DNA of 7,420 nucleotides from Actinomycetota bacterium (GTDB taxonomy: Bacteria; Actinomycetota; Acidimicrobiia; Acidimicrobiales; Ilumatobacteraceae), in NCBI GenBank assembly GCA_018882725.1, contig VERK01000109.1, positions 1 through 7,420 on the forward strand, written 5' to 3'. Position 1 is the first letter of the stretch; every line of letters starts with the position of its first letter. The translations under genes and the position numbers were made by a program. The notes beneath the pieces are model-generated. The model was given only the letters and a program-made list of their open reading frames with translations. It had not been told where the DNA came from and did no database searches. Positions 1 to 5,769 of this stretch are shown piece after piece.

Positions 1-132
1 CTCACCGCGATTCGTTCGGCTGAAGCCGATCTCACCGAGGCCGGCAGCGTGCAGTCGTGGTCATACATCACCGACGATTCGGCTGCGACTCCGCAGGTGA
101 GCGTCGAACTCGCCGCCGACACACCGTCGTGA
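1..132 (+). CDS. 3' end of an unidentified gene (partial)
   Basis: The first reading frame is open from base 1 to a TGA at 130-132 and encodes the last 43 residues of a protein that starts outside the window. The tail ends ...VSVELAADTPS. It is rich in Ala, Ser, Thr, Asp and Glu and has no cysteine, no hydrophobic segment and no motif I recognise. Codon use (mostly G or C in third position) fits coding sequence. It lies 39 bp upstream of the LCP gene on the same strand, so the two could be co-transcribed. No function can be assigned from this fragment. Confidence 0.6.
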   Translation, partial: LTAIRSAEADLTEAGSVQSWSYITDDSAATPQVSVELAADTPS

Positions 133-156
133 TCGGTCTCGCCTCGAGCGGCCGGG

Positions 157-162
157 TAGTTT
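157..162 (+). promoter_or_regulatory. Possible -10 element for a leaderless LCP transcript
   Basis: TAGTTT fits the actinobacterial -10 pattern TANNNT and lies 9 nt before the GTG start at 172. A transcript starting near 169-172 would be essentially leaderless. This agrees with the absence of any Shine-Dalgarno sequence before that GTG. No convincing -35 box is visible. The match is short and could be chance. Confidence 0.25.
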
Positions 163-171
163 GACACTCTT

Positions 172-1446
172 GTGAACGACCAGTCGCGCCCACGCCGTCG
201 CACGTGGCCTCAGCGCATCGTTCTGGTGGTCAACATCGTCGTGATCATCGCCTGCTTCGGTACGGCCGCGATCATCTATTACGGCAACGAGAAGGCCAAC
301 GATCGCAAGGTCGTGAGCCTGGTCGGGTCGACCACGAAACTCACTGTTCCTCCCGCCACCACCCCCGACGGCACGCCAGGCACCGACCCCGACGTCACGT
401 TGGTGGCCGGACCGGTCGACATGTCGGCCCGCAACTTCCTCATCACCGGTAGCGACAACGGTGCCTGCGTCGATCCTGATTCGCCGTACGCGTCGGCGTT
501 CGGCAATCGCAACGGTTTGGGCGAACGAGCCGACACCATCATGATCCTGAGGCTCGATCCCACCACCAACGCCGGTGCGGTGCTCTCGTTCCCACGCGAC
601 CTCTGGGTGAAGATCGCCGGCAAGAAGTCGCGCTCGCGCATCAACAGCGCGTTCAACCGCGACGACCCGAACACGCTCGTGCTCACCATCTGGGAGAATT
701 TCGGCATCCCGGTCGACCACTACGTAAACGTCGACTTCTGCGCGTTCAAGAAGATCGTCGACGCCGTGGGTGGAGTGCGCGTTCCGTTCGCCACGCCGAT
801 TCGCGACCGCAACACCGGCCTCAACATCGAGAACGCTGGCTGCCATCGTTTCGATGGCGAAGAGGGTCTCGCCTACGTGCGGTCGCGCAAGTTGTTCTAT
901 TACGACAGTGACTCGCAGTCGTGGAAACAGGATCCGGCCGCCGATCGCGGCCGTATCTCGCGCCAACAGGACTTCTTGCGACGCGCTCTGCAGAAAGCTC
1001 TCGACGTGGGTGCCGGAAGCCCCACCGTCGCCAAAGATCTCATCGACGCGGCGCTCGAGTTCGTGATCCTCGACGATCAACTCACGCCGGGCAAGCTCCT
1101 CGAACTCGCCCAAGCCATGCGCAATCTCGATCCGGCCACACTGAAGACGTATCAGGTGGAGGGTCTGGGCAAGTTGATCAACGGACAATCGGTGATCGAG
1201 CCCAAGTTGGAAACCGACACGATGGAAGGTGTGCTCGCGGTGTTCCAGGGCAAGGCCCGGCTGGTGGACGCGCCCGAACAACTGGTGGAAGCGCCGACTC
1301 CTGAAACATCGGCACCGACGAGCACCACACGACCGAGTGGCTCGTCGACCACCGCGGTTGCCGGCACCACCACCACGTTGCCGCCCATCTTCGTGGAATC
1401 GAACTCGGTGGGCGTGTTGCCCACCGACGATCCGGCCTGCCGCTAG
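172..1446 (+). CDS. LytR-CpsA-Psr (LCP) family wall-polymer transferase
   Basis: This 424-aa protein starts at GTG. A basic N-terminus (residues 5-15) and one transmembrane helix (about 16-37) place the rest outside the membrane. The LCP domain spans about residues 85-280 and shows the family motifs: ERADTIMILRLD (118-129), SFPRDLWV (139-146) with the conserved Arg-Asp, RINSAFN (156-162), VDHYVNVDF (181-189), DAVGGV (197-202), FDGEEGLAYVRSR (227-239) and DRGRISRQQ (258-266). LCP enzymes use these Arg and Asp residues to bind a polyprenyl-pyrophosphate-linked glycopolymer and transfer it to peptidoglycan or a similar acceptor. A region of about 80 residues follows the domain. The tail (about 368-405) is a Thr/Ser/Pro-rich linker that is probably disordered. 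The family call is secure. The polymer substrate cannot be read from sequence. The stop overlaps the stop of the convergent VWA gene. Confidence 0.93.
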   Translation: MNDQSRPRRRTWPQRIVLVVNIVVIIACFGTAAIIYYGNEKANDRKVVSLVGSTTKLTVPPATTPDGTPGTDPDVTLVAGPVDMSARNFLITGSDNGACVDPDSPYASAFGNRNGLGERADTIMILRLDPTTNAGAVLSFPRDLWVKIAGKKSRSRINSAFNRDDPNTLVLTIWENFGIPVDHYVNVDFCAFKKIVDAVGGVRVPFATPIRDRNTGLNIENAGCHRFDGEEGLAYVRSRKLFYYDSDSQSWKQDPAADRGRISRQQDFLRRALQKALDVGAGSPTVAKDLIDAALEFVILDDQLTPGKLLELAQAMRNLDPATLKTYQVEGLGKLINGQSVIEPKLETDTMEGVLAVFQGKARLVDAPEQLVEAPTPETSAPTSTTRPSGSSTTAVAGTTTTLPPIFVESNSVGVLPTDDPACR

Positions 1447-2270
1447 TCGCCGAGCACGGTCTGCAACGCGGCCGGAACATCACTCGGTCCGTCGATCACC
1501 GCGATACGCGCACCGATGCGCGCGGCCAACACTCGCGCCTCGGCGTCGTCGGCGGCGGGCGCCAGGATCACCACTTCGTCGAGTGAACGAGCGGCCGCCT
1601 CCACGTCTCCTTCCACCGTGGCGCGGCAATCACTCAACACCACCGTGATCCGTCGTCCGGCACGCGAACGCGACAACTGCTCGCCCGCGGTGCGCAACGC
1701 GCCGGCGAGATCGGTCGTGCCGAATCCGCGCAACGCCAACACGTCGTTGACGACCGCCTCCCCCGCTTTCACCGACTCCTGGCTCTTGGGCACCACCACG
1801 TCCTTGCCGAACGCGACCACGCTGTAATCAGCCGGACTCCGCCAGGCCACGGCGGCCGCCGCCATGGCCGAGGTGGCGAGCGGCTTGCCGCCCATCGAAC
1901 CGCTGCGATCGACGAGCAAACTGATGGCCGTTCCCGGCTTCACCCACGATCGAACCTTCAACTGCTCAGGGTCGATGGCCTCATCGGCCGCACGGGCTTC
2001 CACGATCGCGCTCATCGACGCATCGAGATCGATGTCGCCGGCATCGGGCCGATACGGCAACGTGGCCATCTTGCCGATACCGCGCGGGCGCACCGGGCCG
2101 CGGCGTGACACGTCGAGGAACAGTCGGCCGGCGAGCCGCTTGGCCAGATCGCGCAACCTCTGATCGGTCGCACCGGTGAGATCGGCCAACAACGCGAGCA
2201 TCGCATCGGGATCGTCCTGCAATCCCTCCTCCACCGCGGCTTCGTCGAGTTCACCCACTTCGGGCGACAC
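1443..2270 (-). CDS. VWA (MIDAS) domain protein, partner of MoxR ATPase; 5' end uncertain
   Basis: From the first conventional start (GTG at 2270) this encodes 275 aa. A von Willebrand factor A domain begins near residue 115. Its metal-ion-dependent adhesion site is intact: DRSGSMGG (D121, S123, S125), the Thr pair in FGTTDLAGAL (T185/T186) and D214 in LSDCRA. A helical region with SPEVGELDEAA and LALLADLTGA precedes it. VWA proteins next to MoxR ATPases act with them as chaperone-like complexes that mature metallo- or cofactor-dependent enzymes. The GTG at 2270 is a doubtful start. It has no Shine-Dalgarno, lies 95 nt after the moxR stop, and the same frame is open with protein-like sequence back to 2432 without another ATG, GTG or TTG. 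I think the natural N-terminus is reached by frameshifting from moxR (signal at 2376-2402). Other possibilities are a rare CTG start at 2312 or a one-base assembly error. Confidence 0.85.
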   Translation of the reverse strand: MSPEVGELDEAAVEEGLQDDPDAMLALLADLTGATDQRLRDLAKRLAGRLFLDVSRRGPVRPRGIGKMATLPYRPDAGDIDLDASMSAIVEARAADEAIDPEQLKVRSWVKPGTAISLLVDRSGSMGGKPLATSAMAAAAVAWRSPADYSVVAFGKDVVVPKSQESVKAGEAVVNDVLALRGFGTTDLAGALRTAGEQLSRSRAGRRITVVLSDCRATVEGDVEAAARSLDEVVILAPAADDAEARVLAARIGARIAVIDGPSDVPAALQTVLGD

Positions 2271-2365
2271 CTGTTCGAACTGCGGATTGCGCGCGAGTTC
2301 ACGGCGCGACAGCGTTCGCTTCGACGCATCGGCGACCGCTTGATCGGCGGCCGCACCTTCCTGCG

Positions 2366-3277
2366 CTAGTGAGTCGCCCCCGTCGGGGCTGTCGCTTTTC
2401 CCCCCGCACCGTTCTGGCTGGGCGCGAACACCTCACCCCACAACTCGGTGATGATGTCGTCGGCGGTGCGTTGTGCACCTTCGCGCACACGTACCCGTCC
2501 CGAGAGCGACACGAGCGCGGCGTCGAGTGACACGCTCTCGTCGTCGACCGTGGAGCCGCGCACGTCAGCGAGCGACGACGCCACGGCAGCCATGTCGATG
2601 GCTCCACGCACTGACGAGCCCACGCGCAATTCGGCGTGCGAGCGCGTGCGGCGAACGAGTTCGACCACTTTGGCCAGCCAGGCATCGGAGACCGACACAG
2701 AACGAGCGGCGATGTTGCGTTCGTCGTCAGCCGATTGGTACCCCATCGACACGCGGCACACGCGGTCGTACACCGCACCCGAGATGCGCGCGGTACCGAC
2801 AGCGTCGAACGGATTCATCGCGGCCACCAAGCGGAATCCGCGCGCCGCCTCCACGCGTCCGTAACGCGGCACGTTGATCTCGCCCTCACTCATCACGGTG
2901 ATGAGAACGTTGAGCGTCTCTTCCGGAATGCGGTTGATCTCTTCCACGTACAACAGCGACCCGTCGCGCAACGCGGTGACGAGCGGTCCGTCGACGAACA
3001 CGTCGGGTTCGTAACCTTCGTTCAGAACACGGGCCGGATCGAAGTGACCCACCAGACGTGCCGGCGTGAGTTCGGCGTTGCCTTCCACGAACACGAACCC
3101 GATGCCGAGACCCTCGGCCACCGCGCGCAGCAGCGTGCTCTTACCGGTGCCGGGCGGACCCTCGAGCAGAACGTGTCGATCGGCGTCGAGCGCCGCAACC
3201 ACGAGTTCGACCTCACGTCGACGTCCGACGACGGACTTGTCGAGTGATTGAAGGAGCGCTTGGCGCGATGACGGCAT
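2366..3277 (-). CDS. MoxR-type AAA+ ATPase
   Basis: The 303-aa protein starts at ATG 3277, 6 bp after the dehydrogenase stop. No clear Shine-Dalgarno is present, so translation is probably coupled to the upstream gene. The AAA+ features are in order: Walker A GPPGTGKST (40-48), Walker B LLYVEEINR (108-116, Glu112/Glu113), sensor 1 AAMN (152-155), an Arg-finger candidate in AVYDRVCR (R172) and a sensor-2 Arg in SSVRGAIDM (R224). The length and the MoxR-style segments FVFVEGNAELTP and DGPLVTALRDG fit MoxR rather than magnesium-chelatase I. MoxR ATPases form hexamers that work with VWA proteins to remodel or activate target enzymes. The moxR name comes from methanol dehydrogenase operons. The last 9 residues (ATAPTGATH) follow the slippery site and are used only when no frameshift occurs. 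The client is unknown. The preceding alcohol dehydrogenase is the obvious candidate. Confidence 0.9.
   Translation of the reverse strand: MPSSRQALLQSLDKSVVGRRREVELVVAALDADRHVLLEGPPGTGKSTLLRAVAEGLGIGFVFVEGNAELTPARLVGHFDPARVLNEGYEPDVFVDGPLVTALRDGSLLYVEEINRIPEETLNVLITVMSEGEINVPRYGRVEAARGFRLVAAMNPFDAVGTARISGAVYDRVCRVSMGYQSADDERNIAARSVSVSDAWLAKVVELVRRTRSHAELRVGSSVRGAIDMAAVASSLADVRGSTVDDESVSLDAALVSLSGRVRVREGAQRTADDIITELWGEVFAPSQNGAGGKATAPTGATH
2376..2402 (-). promoter_or_regulatory. Candidate programmed -1 ribosomal frameshift signal
   Basis: Read on the minus strand, 2402-2396 is G GGA AAA in the moxR zero frame, a canonical X XXY YYZ heptamer. After slippage the P- and A-site codons become GGG and AAA, so pairing is kept. 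It is followed by a 6-nt spacer (2395-2390) and a 5-bp all-GC hairpin, GCCCC/GGGGC with a GACG loop (2389-2376). This lies within the usual spacing of stimulatory structures. The zero-frame TAG follows at 2368-2366, and the -1 frame is exactly the VWA frame. No Shine-Dalgarno-like stimulator is obvious just upstream. The run is six G then four A, so RNA-polymerase slippage is an alternative mechanism. Confidence 0.6.
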
Positions 3278-3283
3278 GAAACG

Positions 3284-4444
3284 TCAGGCGTTGACGATGA
3301 CGCCGCGGATGTTGGTGCCGTCGCGCATCGCCTCGTAGCCCTCGTTGATCTGATCGAGGGAATACGTCTTGGTGATGAGTTCGTCGAGCTTCAACTGCCC
3401 GGCGCGGTACATGTCGAGCAATGCCGGAATGTCGGCCCGCGGATTGAGCGAACCGAAGATGGTTCCCTTGATCTCCTTGTTCCACATGGCCAACTGGAAG
3501 AGGTTGACCGACGCGGTCTCGGACGTCATCGGCGAAATGGCGGTGACCACGCACGTGCCGCCCTTGCCGGTGAGCTGCATGGCCTCGCCGAGCATCTCGC
3601 CGTACAGAACGCCCGGCGTCATGATGACGCGGTCGGCCATCTGGCCATAGGTCATCTCCATGACCGGCATGATGGCTTCGGCCATCGACGCATACGTGTG
3701 CGTGGCGCCGAATTCCATGGCCTTCTCGCGCTTGAACTCGAGCGGGTCGACCGCGATGATGCGCTTGGCGCCGGCCATGCGCGCACCTTGCACCGCGTTC
3801 ATGCCGATGCCACCGCAACCGACCACGATCACGGTGTCGCCGGCCTGAGTGCCGGCGCGATTGGCGGCCGAACCCCAACCGGTGGCCACACCACACGACA
3901 CGAGTGCCACGCACTCGAGCGGGATGTCCTTCTCCACCTTGATGATCGAGTTCTCAGCTACGCACGCGTACTCGCTGAACGTTCCGAGCTTGGCCATGAG
4001 GGTGACCGGCTGGCCCTTCACGAAGTGACGGTGCGTGCCGTCGGTGATCATGCCGCCGATGAAGGTGCCTGCTCCGTTGTCGCACAGGTTCTGACGACCC
4101 GTCGAGCAGTAACGGCAACGGCCGCACGACGGAACGAACGACGCCGACACGTGATCGCCGGGCTGAACGGTGGTGACTCCGGGGCCCACTTCCACCACGA
4201 CACCGGCGCCTTCGTGGCCGCCGATCACCGGGAAGAAATCGCTGATGCCCATCATCTCGAGCATCTCCTTGGGCGGAACCATGTCGCCGGTGACGAGGTG
4301 CTCGTCGGAATGGCACAGTCCGGCCGCGCGCCAGTGCACGAGAACTTCACCGGCCTTGGGCGGATGCACCTCGATCTCTTCGATCGACCACGGCTTGTTC
4401 AGGCCCCACAGAACGGCGGCCTTGCTCTTGCGAATTCCCGACAT
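3284..4444 (-). CDS. NDMA-dependent-type zinc alcohol dehydrogenase (copy 1)
   Basis: I chose ATG 4444 (386 aa) over the TTG at 4486 because AGGGGG lies 6 nt before it and MSGIRKSKAAVLW matches the family start. It is a medium-chain zinc dehydrogenase. The catalytic zinc ligands are Cys44 (LCHSDEH), His77/Glu78 (GGHEGAG) and Cys184 (VSCGVATGWG). The structural zinc cysteines are 107, 110, 113 and 121. The Rossmann loop GCGGIG (209-214) is followed by Asp233, which favours NAD(H). Overall sequence and the mycofactocin neighbourhood fit the NDMA-dependent class, in which NAD is bound tightly and electrons leave by an external acceptor thought to be mycofactocin. Between Asp54 and the GGHEG motif it carries about 12 more residues than copy 2 (including KEMLEMMGISDFF), near the active site, so its substrate range may differ. 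It heads a likely operon with moxR and the VWA gene. The actual alcohol is unknown. Confidence 0.9.
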   Translation of the reverse strand: MSGIRKSKAAVLWGLNKPWSIEEIEVHPPKAGEVLVHWRAAGLCHSDEHLVTGDMVPPKEMLEMMGISDFFPVIGGHEGAGVVVEVGPGVTTVQPGDHVSASFVPSCGRCRYCSTGRQNLCDNGAGTFIGGMITDGTHRHFVKGQPVTLMAKLGTFSEYACVAENSIIKVEKDIPLECVALVSCGVATGWGSAANRAGTQAGDTVIVVGCGGIGMNAVQGARMAGAKRIIAVDPLEFKREKAMEFGATHTYASMAEAIMPVMEMTYGQMADRVIMTPGVLYGEMLGEAMQLTGKGGTCVVTAISPMTSETASVNLFQLAMWNKEIKGTIFGSLNPRADIPALLDMYRAGQLKLDELITKTYSLDQINEGYEAMRDGTNIRGVIVNA

Positions 4445-4450
4445 CTCGTT

Positions 4451-4456
4451 CCCCCT
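4451..4456 (-). promoter_or_regulatory. Ribosome binding site deciding the copy 1 dehydrogenase start
   Basis: AGGGGG on the minus strand lies 6 nt before ATG 4444. It is a purine-rich anti-SD match and the main reason to prefer this start over the upstream in-frame TTG at 4486. Confidence 0.65.
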
Positions 4457-4461
4457 GTTCG

Positions 4462-4476
4462 GGCGTCTCCGACGCC
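4462..4476 (-). promoter_or_regulatory. Leader hairpin just upstream of the copy 1 RBS
   Basis: GGCGTC and GACGCC form a perfect 6-bp stem with a 3-nt loop in the leader of the dehydrogenase, 5 nt upstream of its Shine-Dalgarno. It could affect translation or be chance in GC-rich DNA. There is no T-run, so it is not a terminator. Confidence 0.3.
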
Positions 4477-4516
4477 TTTCGGTCAACTGCCCGAGACGCT
4501 AGCCACCCCGAGGTTT

Positions 4517-4557
4517 TGGTGAGGATTTTTGACCTATGAGGTCAAAAATCCTCACCA
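4517..4557. repeat. Perfect 19-bp AT-rich inverted repeat between the two dehydrogenase genes
   Basis: The left arm (4517-4535, T plus GGTGAGGATTTTTGACCT) and right arm (4539-4557) are exact reverse complements around a 3-nt centre ATG. It lies 19 nt after the stop of copy 2 and about 70 nt before the start of copy 1. The core, TTTTTGACCT facing AGGTCAAAAA, is clearly more AT-rich than its surroundings. Neither strand has a T-run after the stem, so it is not a standard intrinsic terminator, although as RNA it would be a very stable stem that could block readthrough or protect the upstream mRNA end. A dimeric-repressor operator for the copy 1/moxR operon is equally plausible. No regulator gene is in the window to match it. 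Confidence 0.85.
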
Positions 4558-4576
4558 GATCCCCAGAAATCTCTCG

Positions 4577-5686
4577 TCAGTAGACGAGGACTCCGCGGAT
4601 GTTCTCGCCCTTGCGCATGGCCTCGTAGCCATCGTTGATGCCTTCGAGCGGGTAGGTGCGGGTGACCAGGCCGTCGAGGTCGAGCTGACCCTCGCGGTAC
4701 AGGCCGGCCAACTTCGGGATGTCGGCGCGCGGGTTGCCCGAGCCGAACAGCGAACCGACCACTTGCTTTTCCATGAGCGTCACGTCGAGCAGGTTGATGT
4801 TGGCCGACATCTCGAGAGCCGGGTGGATGTTGGTGACCACCACACGGCCCCGCTTGCTCGCGAGCGCCATCGCTTCGGCAAGCACCTTGCCGTCGCCCAC
4901 ACCCATTGTCATGATCACCTTGTTGGCCATCGTGCCCCAGGTGATCTCCTGCAACAGACCCACCGCTTCGGTCATCGACGACGCGGTGTGCGTGGCGCCG
5001 AACTCCATGGCCTTCTCACGCTTGAACTCGATGGGATCGATCGCAACGATGCGCTTCGCACCAGCGAGACGCGCACCCTGAATGGCGTTCGCGCCGATAC
5101 CACCCACGCCTACGACGACCACGGTGTCACCGGGCTTCGACTGCGCGGCGTACACGGCTGATCCCCAACCGGTGACCACGCCGCATCCGAGCAAGCACAT
5201 CTTGTCGAGCGGGAGGTCCTGATCGACCTTGATGCAACTGGCTTCGTTCACCACGGTGTGATGCGCGAACGTCCCCAGCAAGCACATGAGGCTGAGGTCT
5301 TGGCCGCGTGCGTGGTGACGCGACGTGCCATCGGTGATCTGACGACCGATACCCATGAGCGCACCGAGGTCGCACAGGTTCTGATGGCCGGTGGAGCAAC
5401 TCGGGCAACGACCACACGACGGGATGAAGCCGAACACCACGTGATCACCGGGAGCGAGCCAGCTCACGCCGGGGCCGACTTCCTTCACGATGCCGGCACC
5501 TTCGTGGCCACCGATGATCGGCGGTGCGAACGGCAAGTCGCCGGTCACGAGGTGCTCGTCGGAGTGGCACATACCCGACGCCTTCAACTCGACCAGCACT
5601 TCTCCGGCCTTGGGTGCGTCGAGTTCGATTTCTTCGACGCTCCAGGGCTTGCCCACTTCCCACAACACGGCGGCCTTGGTCTTCAT
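4577..5686 (-). CDS. NDMA-dependent-type zinc alcohol dehydrogenase (copy 2)
   Basis: I start this 369-aa protein at ATG 5686 (MKTKAAVLW, the family N-terminus), with GGGGAG a few bases upstream. A longer in-frame start at 5725 would add 13 residues unlike the family. Catalytic zinc ligands are Cys40 (MCHSDEH), His61/Glu62 (GGHEGAG) and Cys168 (LLGCGVVTGWG). Structural zinc cysteines are 91, 94, 97 and 105. The Rossmann loop is GVGGIG (193-198), with Asp217 in AIDPIEF suggesting NAD(H). It shares long blocks with copy 1, for example PKAGEVLV, CHSDEHLVTGD, EFKREKAMEFGATHT and NPRADIP, so the two are paralogues. It is divergent from mftA across 83 bp, the classic setting of a mycofactocin-dependent dehydrogenase. 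The predicted role is oxidation of an alcohol using tightly bound NAD, with mycofactocin as electron acceptor. The substrate is unknown. Confidence 0.92.
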   Translation of the reverse strand: MKTKAAVLWEVGKPWSVEEIELDAPKAGEVLVELKASGMCHSDEHLVTGDLPFAPPIIGGHEGAGIVKEVGPGVSWLAPGDHVVFGFIPSCGRCPSCSTGHQNLCDLGALMGIGRQITDGTSRHHARGQDLSLMCLLGTFAHHTVVNEASCIKVDQDLPLDKMCLLGCGVVTGWGSAVYAAQSKPGDTVVVVGVGGIGANAIQGARLAGAKRIVAIDPIEFKREKAMEFGATHTASSMTEAVGLLQEITWGTMANKVIMTMGVGDGKVLAEAMALASKRGRVVVTNIHPALEMSANINLLDVTLMEKQVVGSLFGSGNPRADIPKLAGLYREGQLDLDGLVTRTYPLEGINDGYEAMRKGENIRGVLVY

Positions 5687-5689
5687 GAC

Positions 5690-5694
5690 TCCCC
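5690..5694 (-). promoter_or_regulatory. Probable ribosome binding site of copy 2 dehydrogenase
   Basis: GGGGA, with AG continuing towards the start, lies on the minus strand 3 nt before ATG 5686. The spacing is short for a Shine-Dalgarno, but it is the only purine-rich stretch near this start. Confidence 0.4.
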
Positions 5695-5704
5695 ATTCGC
5701 TCGG

Positions 5705-5723
5705 GTGGCCGACCCCCGGCCAC
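5705..5723. promoter_or_regulatory. Inverted repeat in the divergent dehydrogenase/mftA promoter region
   Basis: GTGGCC and GGCCAC are 6-bp exact inverted arms with a 7-nt spacer, inside the 83-bp region from which both the dehydrogenase and the mycofactocin operon must be expressed. It could be an operator for a shared regulator or a hairpin in the dehydrogenase leader. Short GC dyads are common in GC-rich DNA. Confidence 0.3.
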
Positions 5724-5757
5724 ACACTCCGAAAGGTACTCCTCGCCGAGGTCGGGG

Positions 5758-5763
5758 TACGCT
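5758..5763 (+). promoter_or_regulatory. Possible -10 element for leaderless mftA transcription
   Basis: TACGCT fits TANNNT. A start 7 nt downstream of its last base is exactly 5770, the A of the mftA ATG. mftA has no Shine-Dalgarno at normal distance, so leaderless expression, common in actinobacteria, is consistent. No -35 box is convincing. Confidence 0.35.
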
Positions 5764-5769
5764 TCGGGA

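Larger units (their letters stand above)
1443..3277 (-). other. Predicted MoxR-VWA fusion protein made by -1 frameshifting (about 611 aa)
   Basis: A -1 shift at the slippery site 2396-2402 would join MoxR residues 1-294 to 317 residues of the VWA frame. The product would have an AAA+ module (about 1-285), a 40-60 residue acidic/Ala-rich linker (starting SDSPDGGDSLAQEG, then a basic ASKRTLSRRELARN stretch) and the VWA domain with its intact MIDAS. Unshifted ribosomes would stop 9 codons later at 2366 and give the 303-aa ATPase alone. The AAA+/linker/VWA order and the size resemble the ChlD/BchD chelatase subunits, for which programmed frameshifting yielding a short AAA+ and a long AAA+-VWA form has been reported (from memory). 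This is a prediction. A single-base homopolymer error in the assembly would look the same. Confidence 0.55.

Noticed and set aside
161..166. TTGACA as the -35 box of the LCP gene
   Set aside because: It is only 6 nt before the GTG start, leaving no room for a -10 and transcription start upstream of the gene.
61..1281. A 406-codon minus-strand open frame across the LCP gene
   Set aside because: It is exactly antisense to a gene with full LCP motifs. The translation is Arg/Val/His-rich with no recognisable domain, as expected for a shadow frame in GC-rich DNA.
2012..2356. Minus-strand frame with an ATG at 2356 between moxR and VWA
   Set aside because: The ATG is out of the VWA frame and the translation is Arg/Cys/Ser-rich without a domain, so it is not the missing VWA start.
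1443..3277. Calling the MoxR/VWA pair magnesium or cobalt chelatase subunits (ChlI/ChlD)
   Set aside because: The domain order of the predicted fusion is similar, but the AAA+ sequence has MoxR-style segments and lacks the ChlI N-terminal pattern, and no chelatase large subunit or tetrapyrrole gene is nearby.
4484..4486. TTG at 4486 as the start of dehydrogenase copy 1
   Set aside because: It would add 14 mostly Arg residues from the leader hairpin region, while ATG 4444 has a good Shine-Dalgarno and the family N-terminus.
3698..4522. Plus-strand open frame antisense to dehydrogenase copy 1
   Set aside because: It mirrors a well-supported zinc dehydrogenase. The protein is Arg/His-rich without motifs. 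The similar shadow over copy 2 (4529-5161) simply reflects paralogy.
4517..4557. The AT-rich dyad as a standard rho-independent terminator
   Set aside because: Neither strand has a T-run after the stem: AAAA follows it on the minus strand and GATCCCC on the plus strand.
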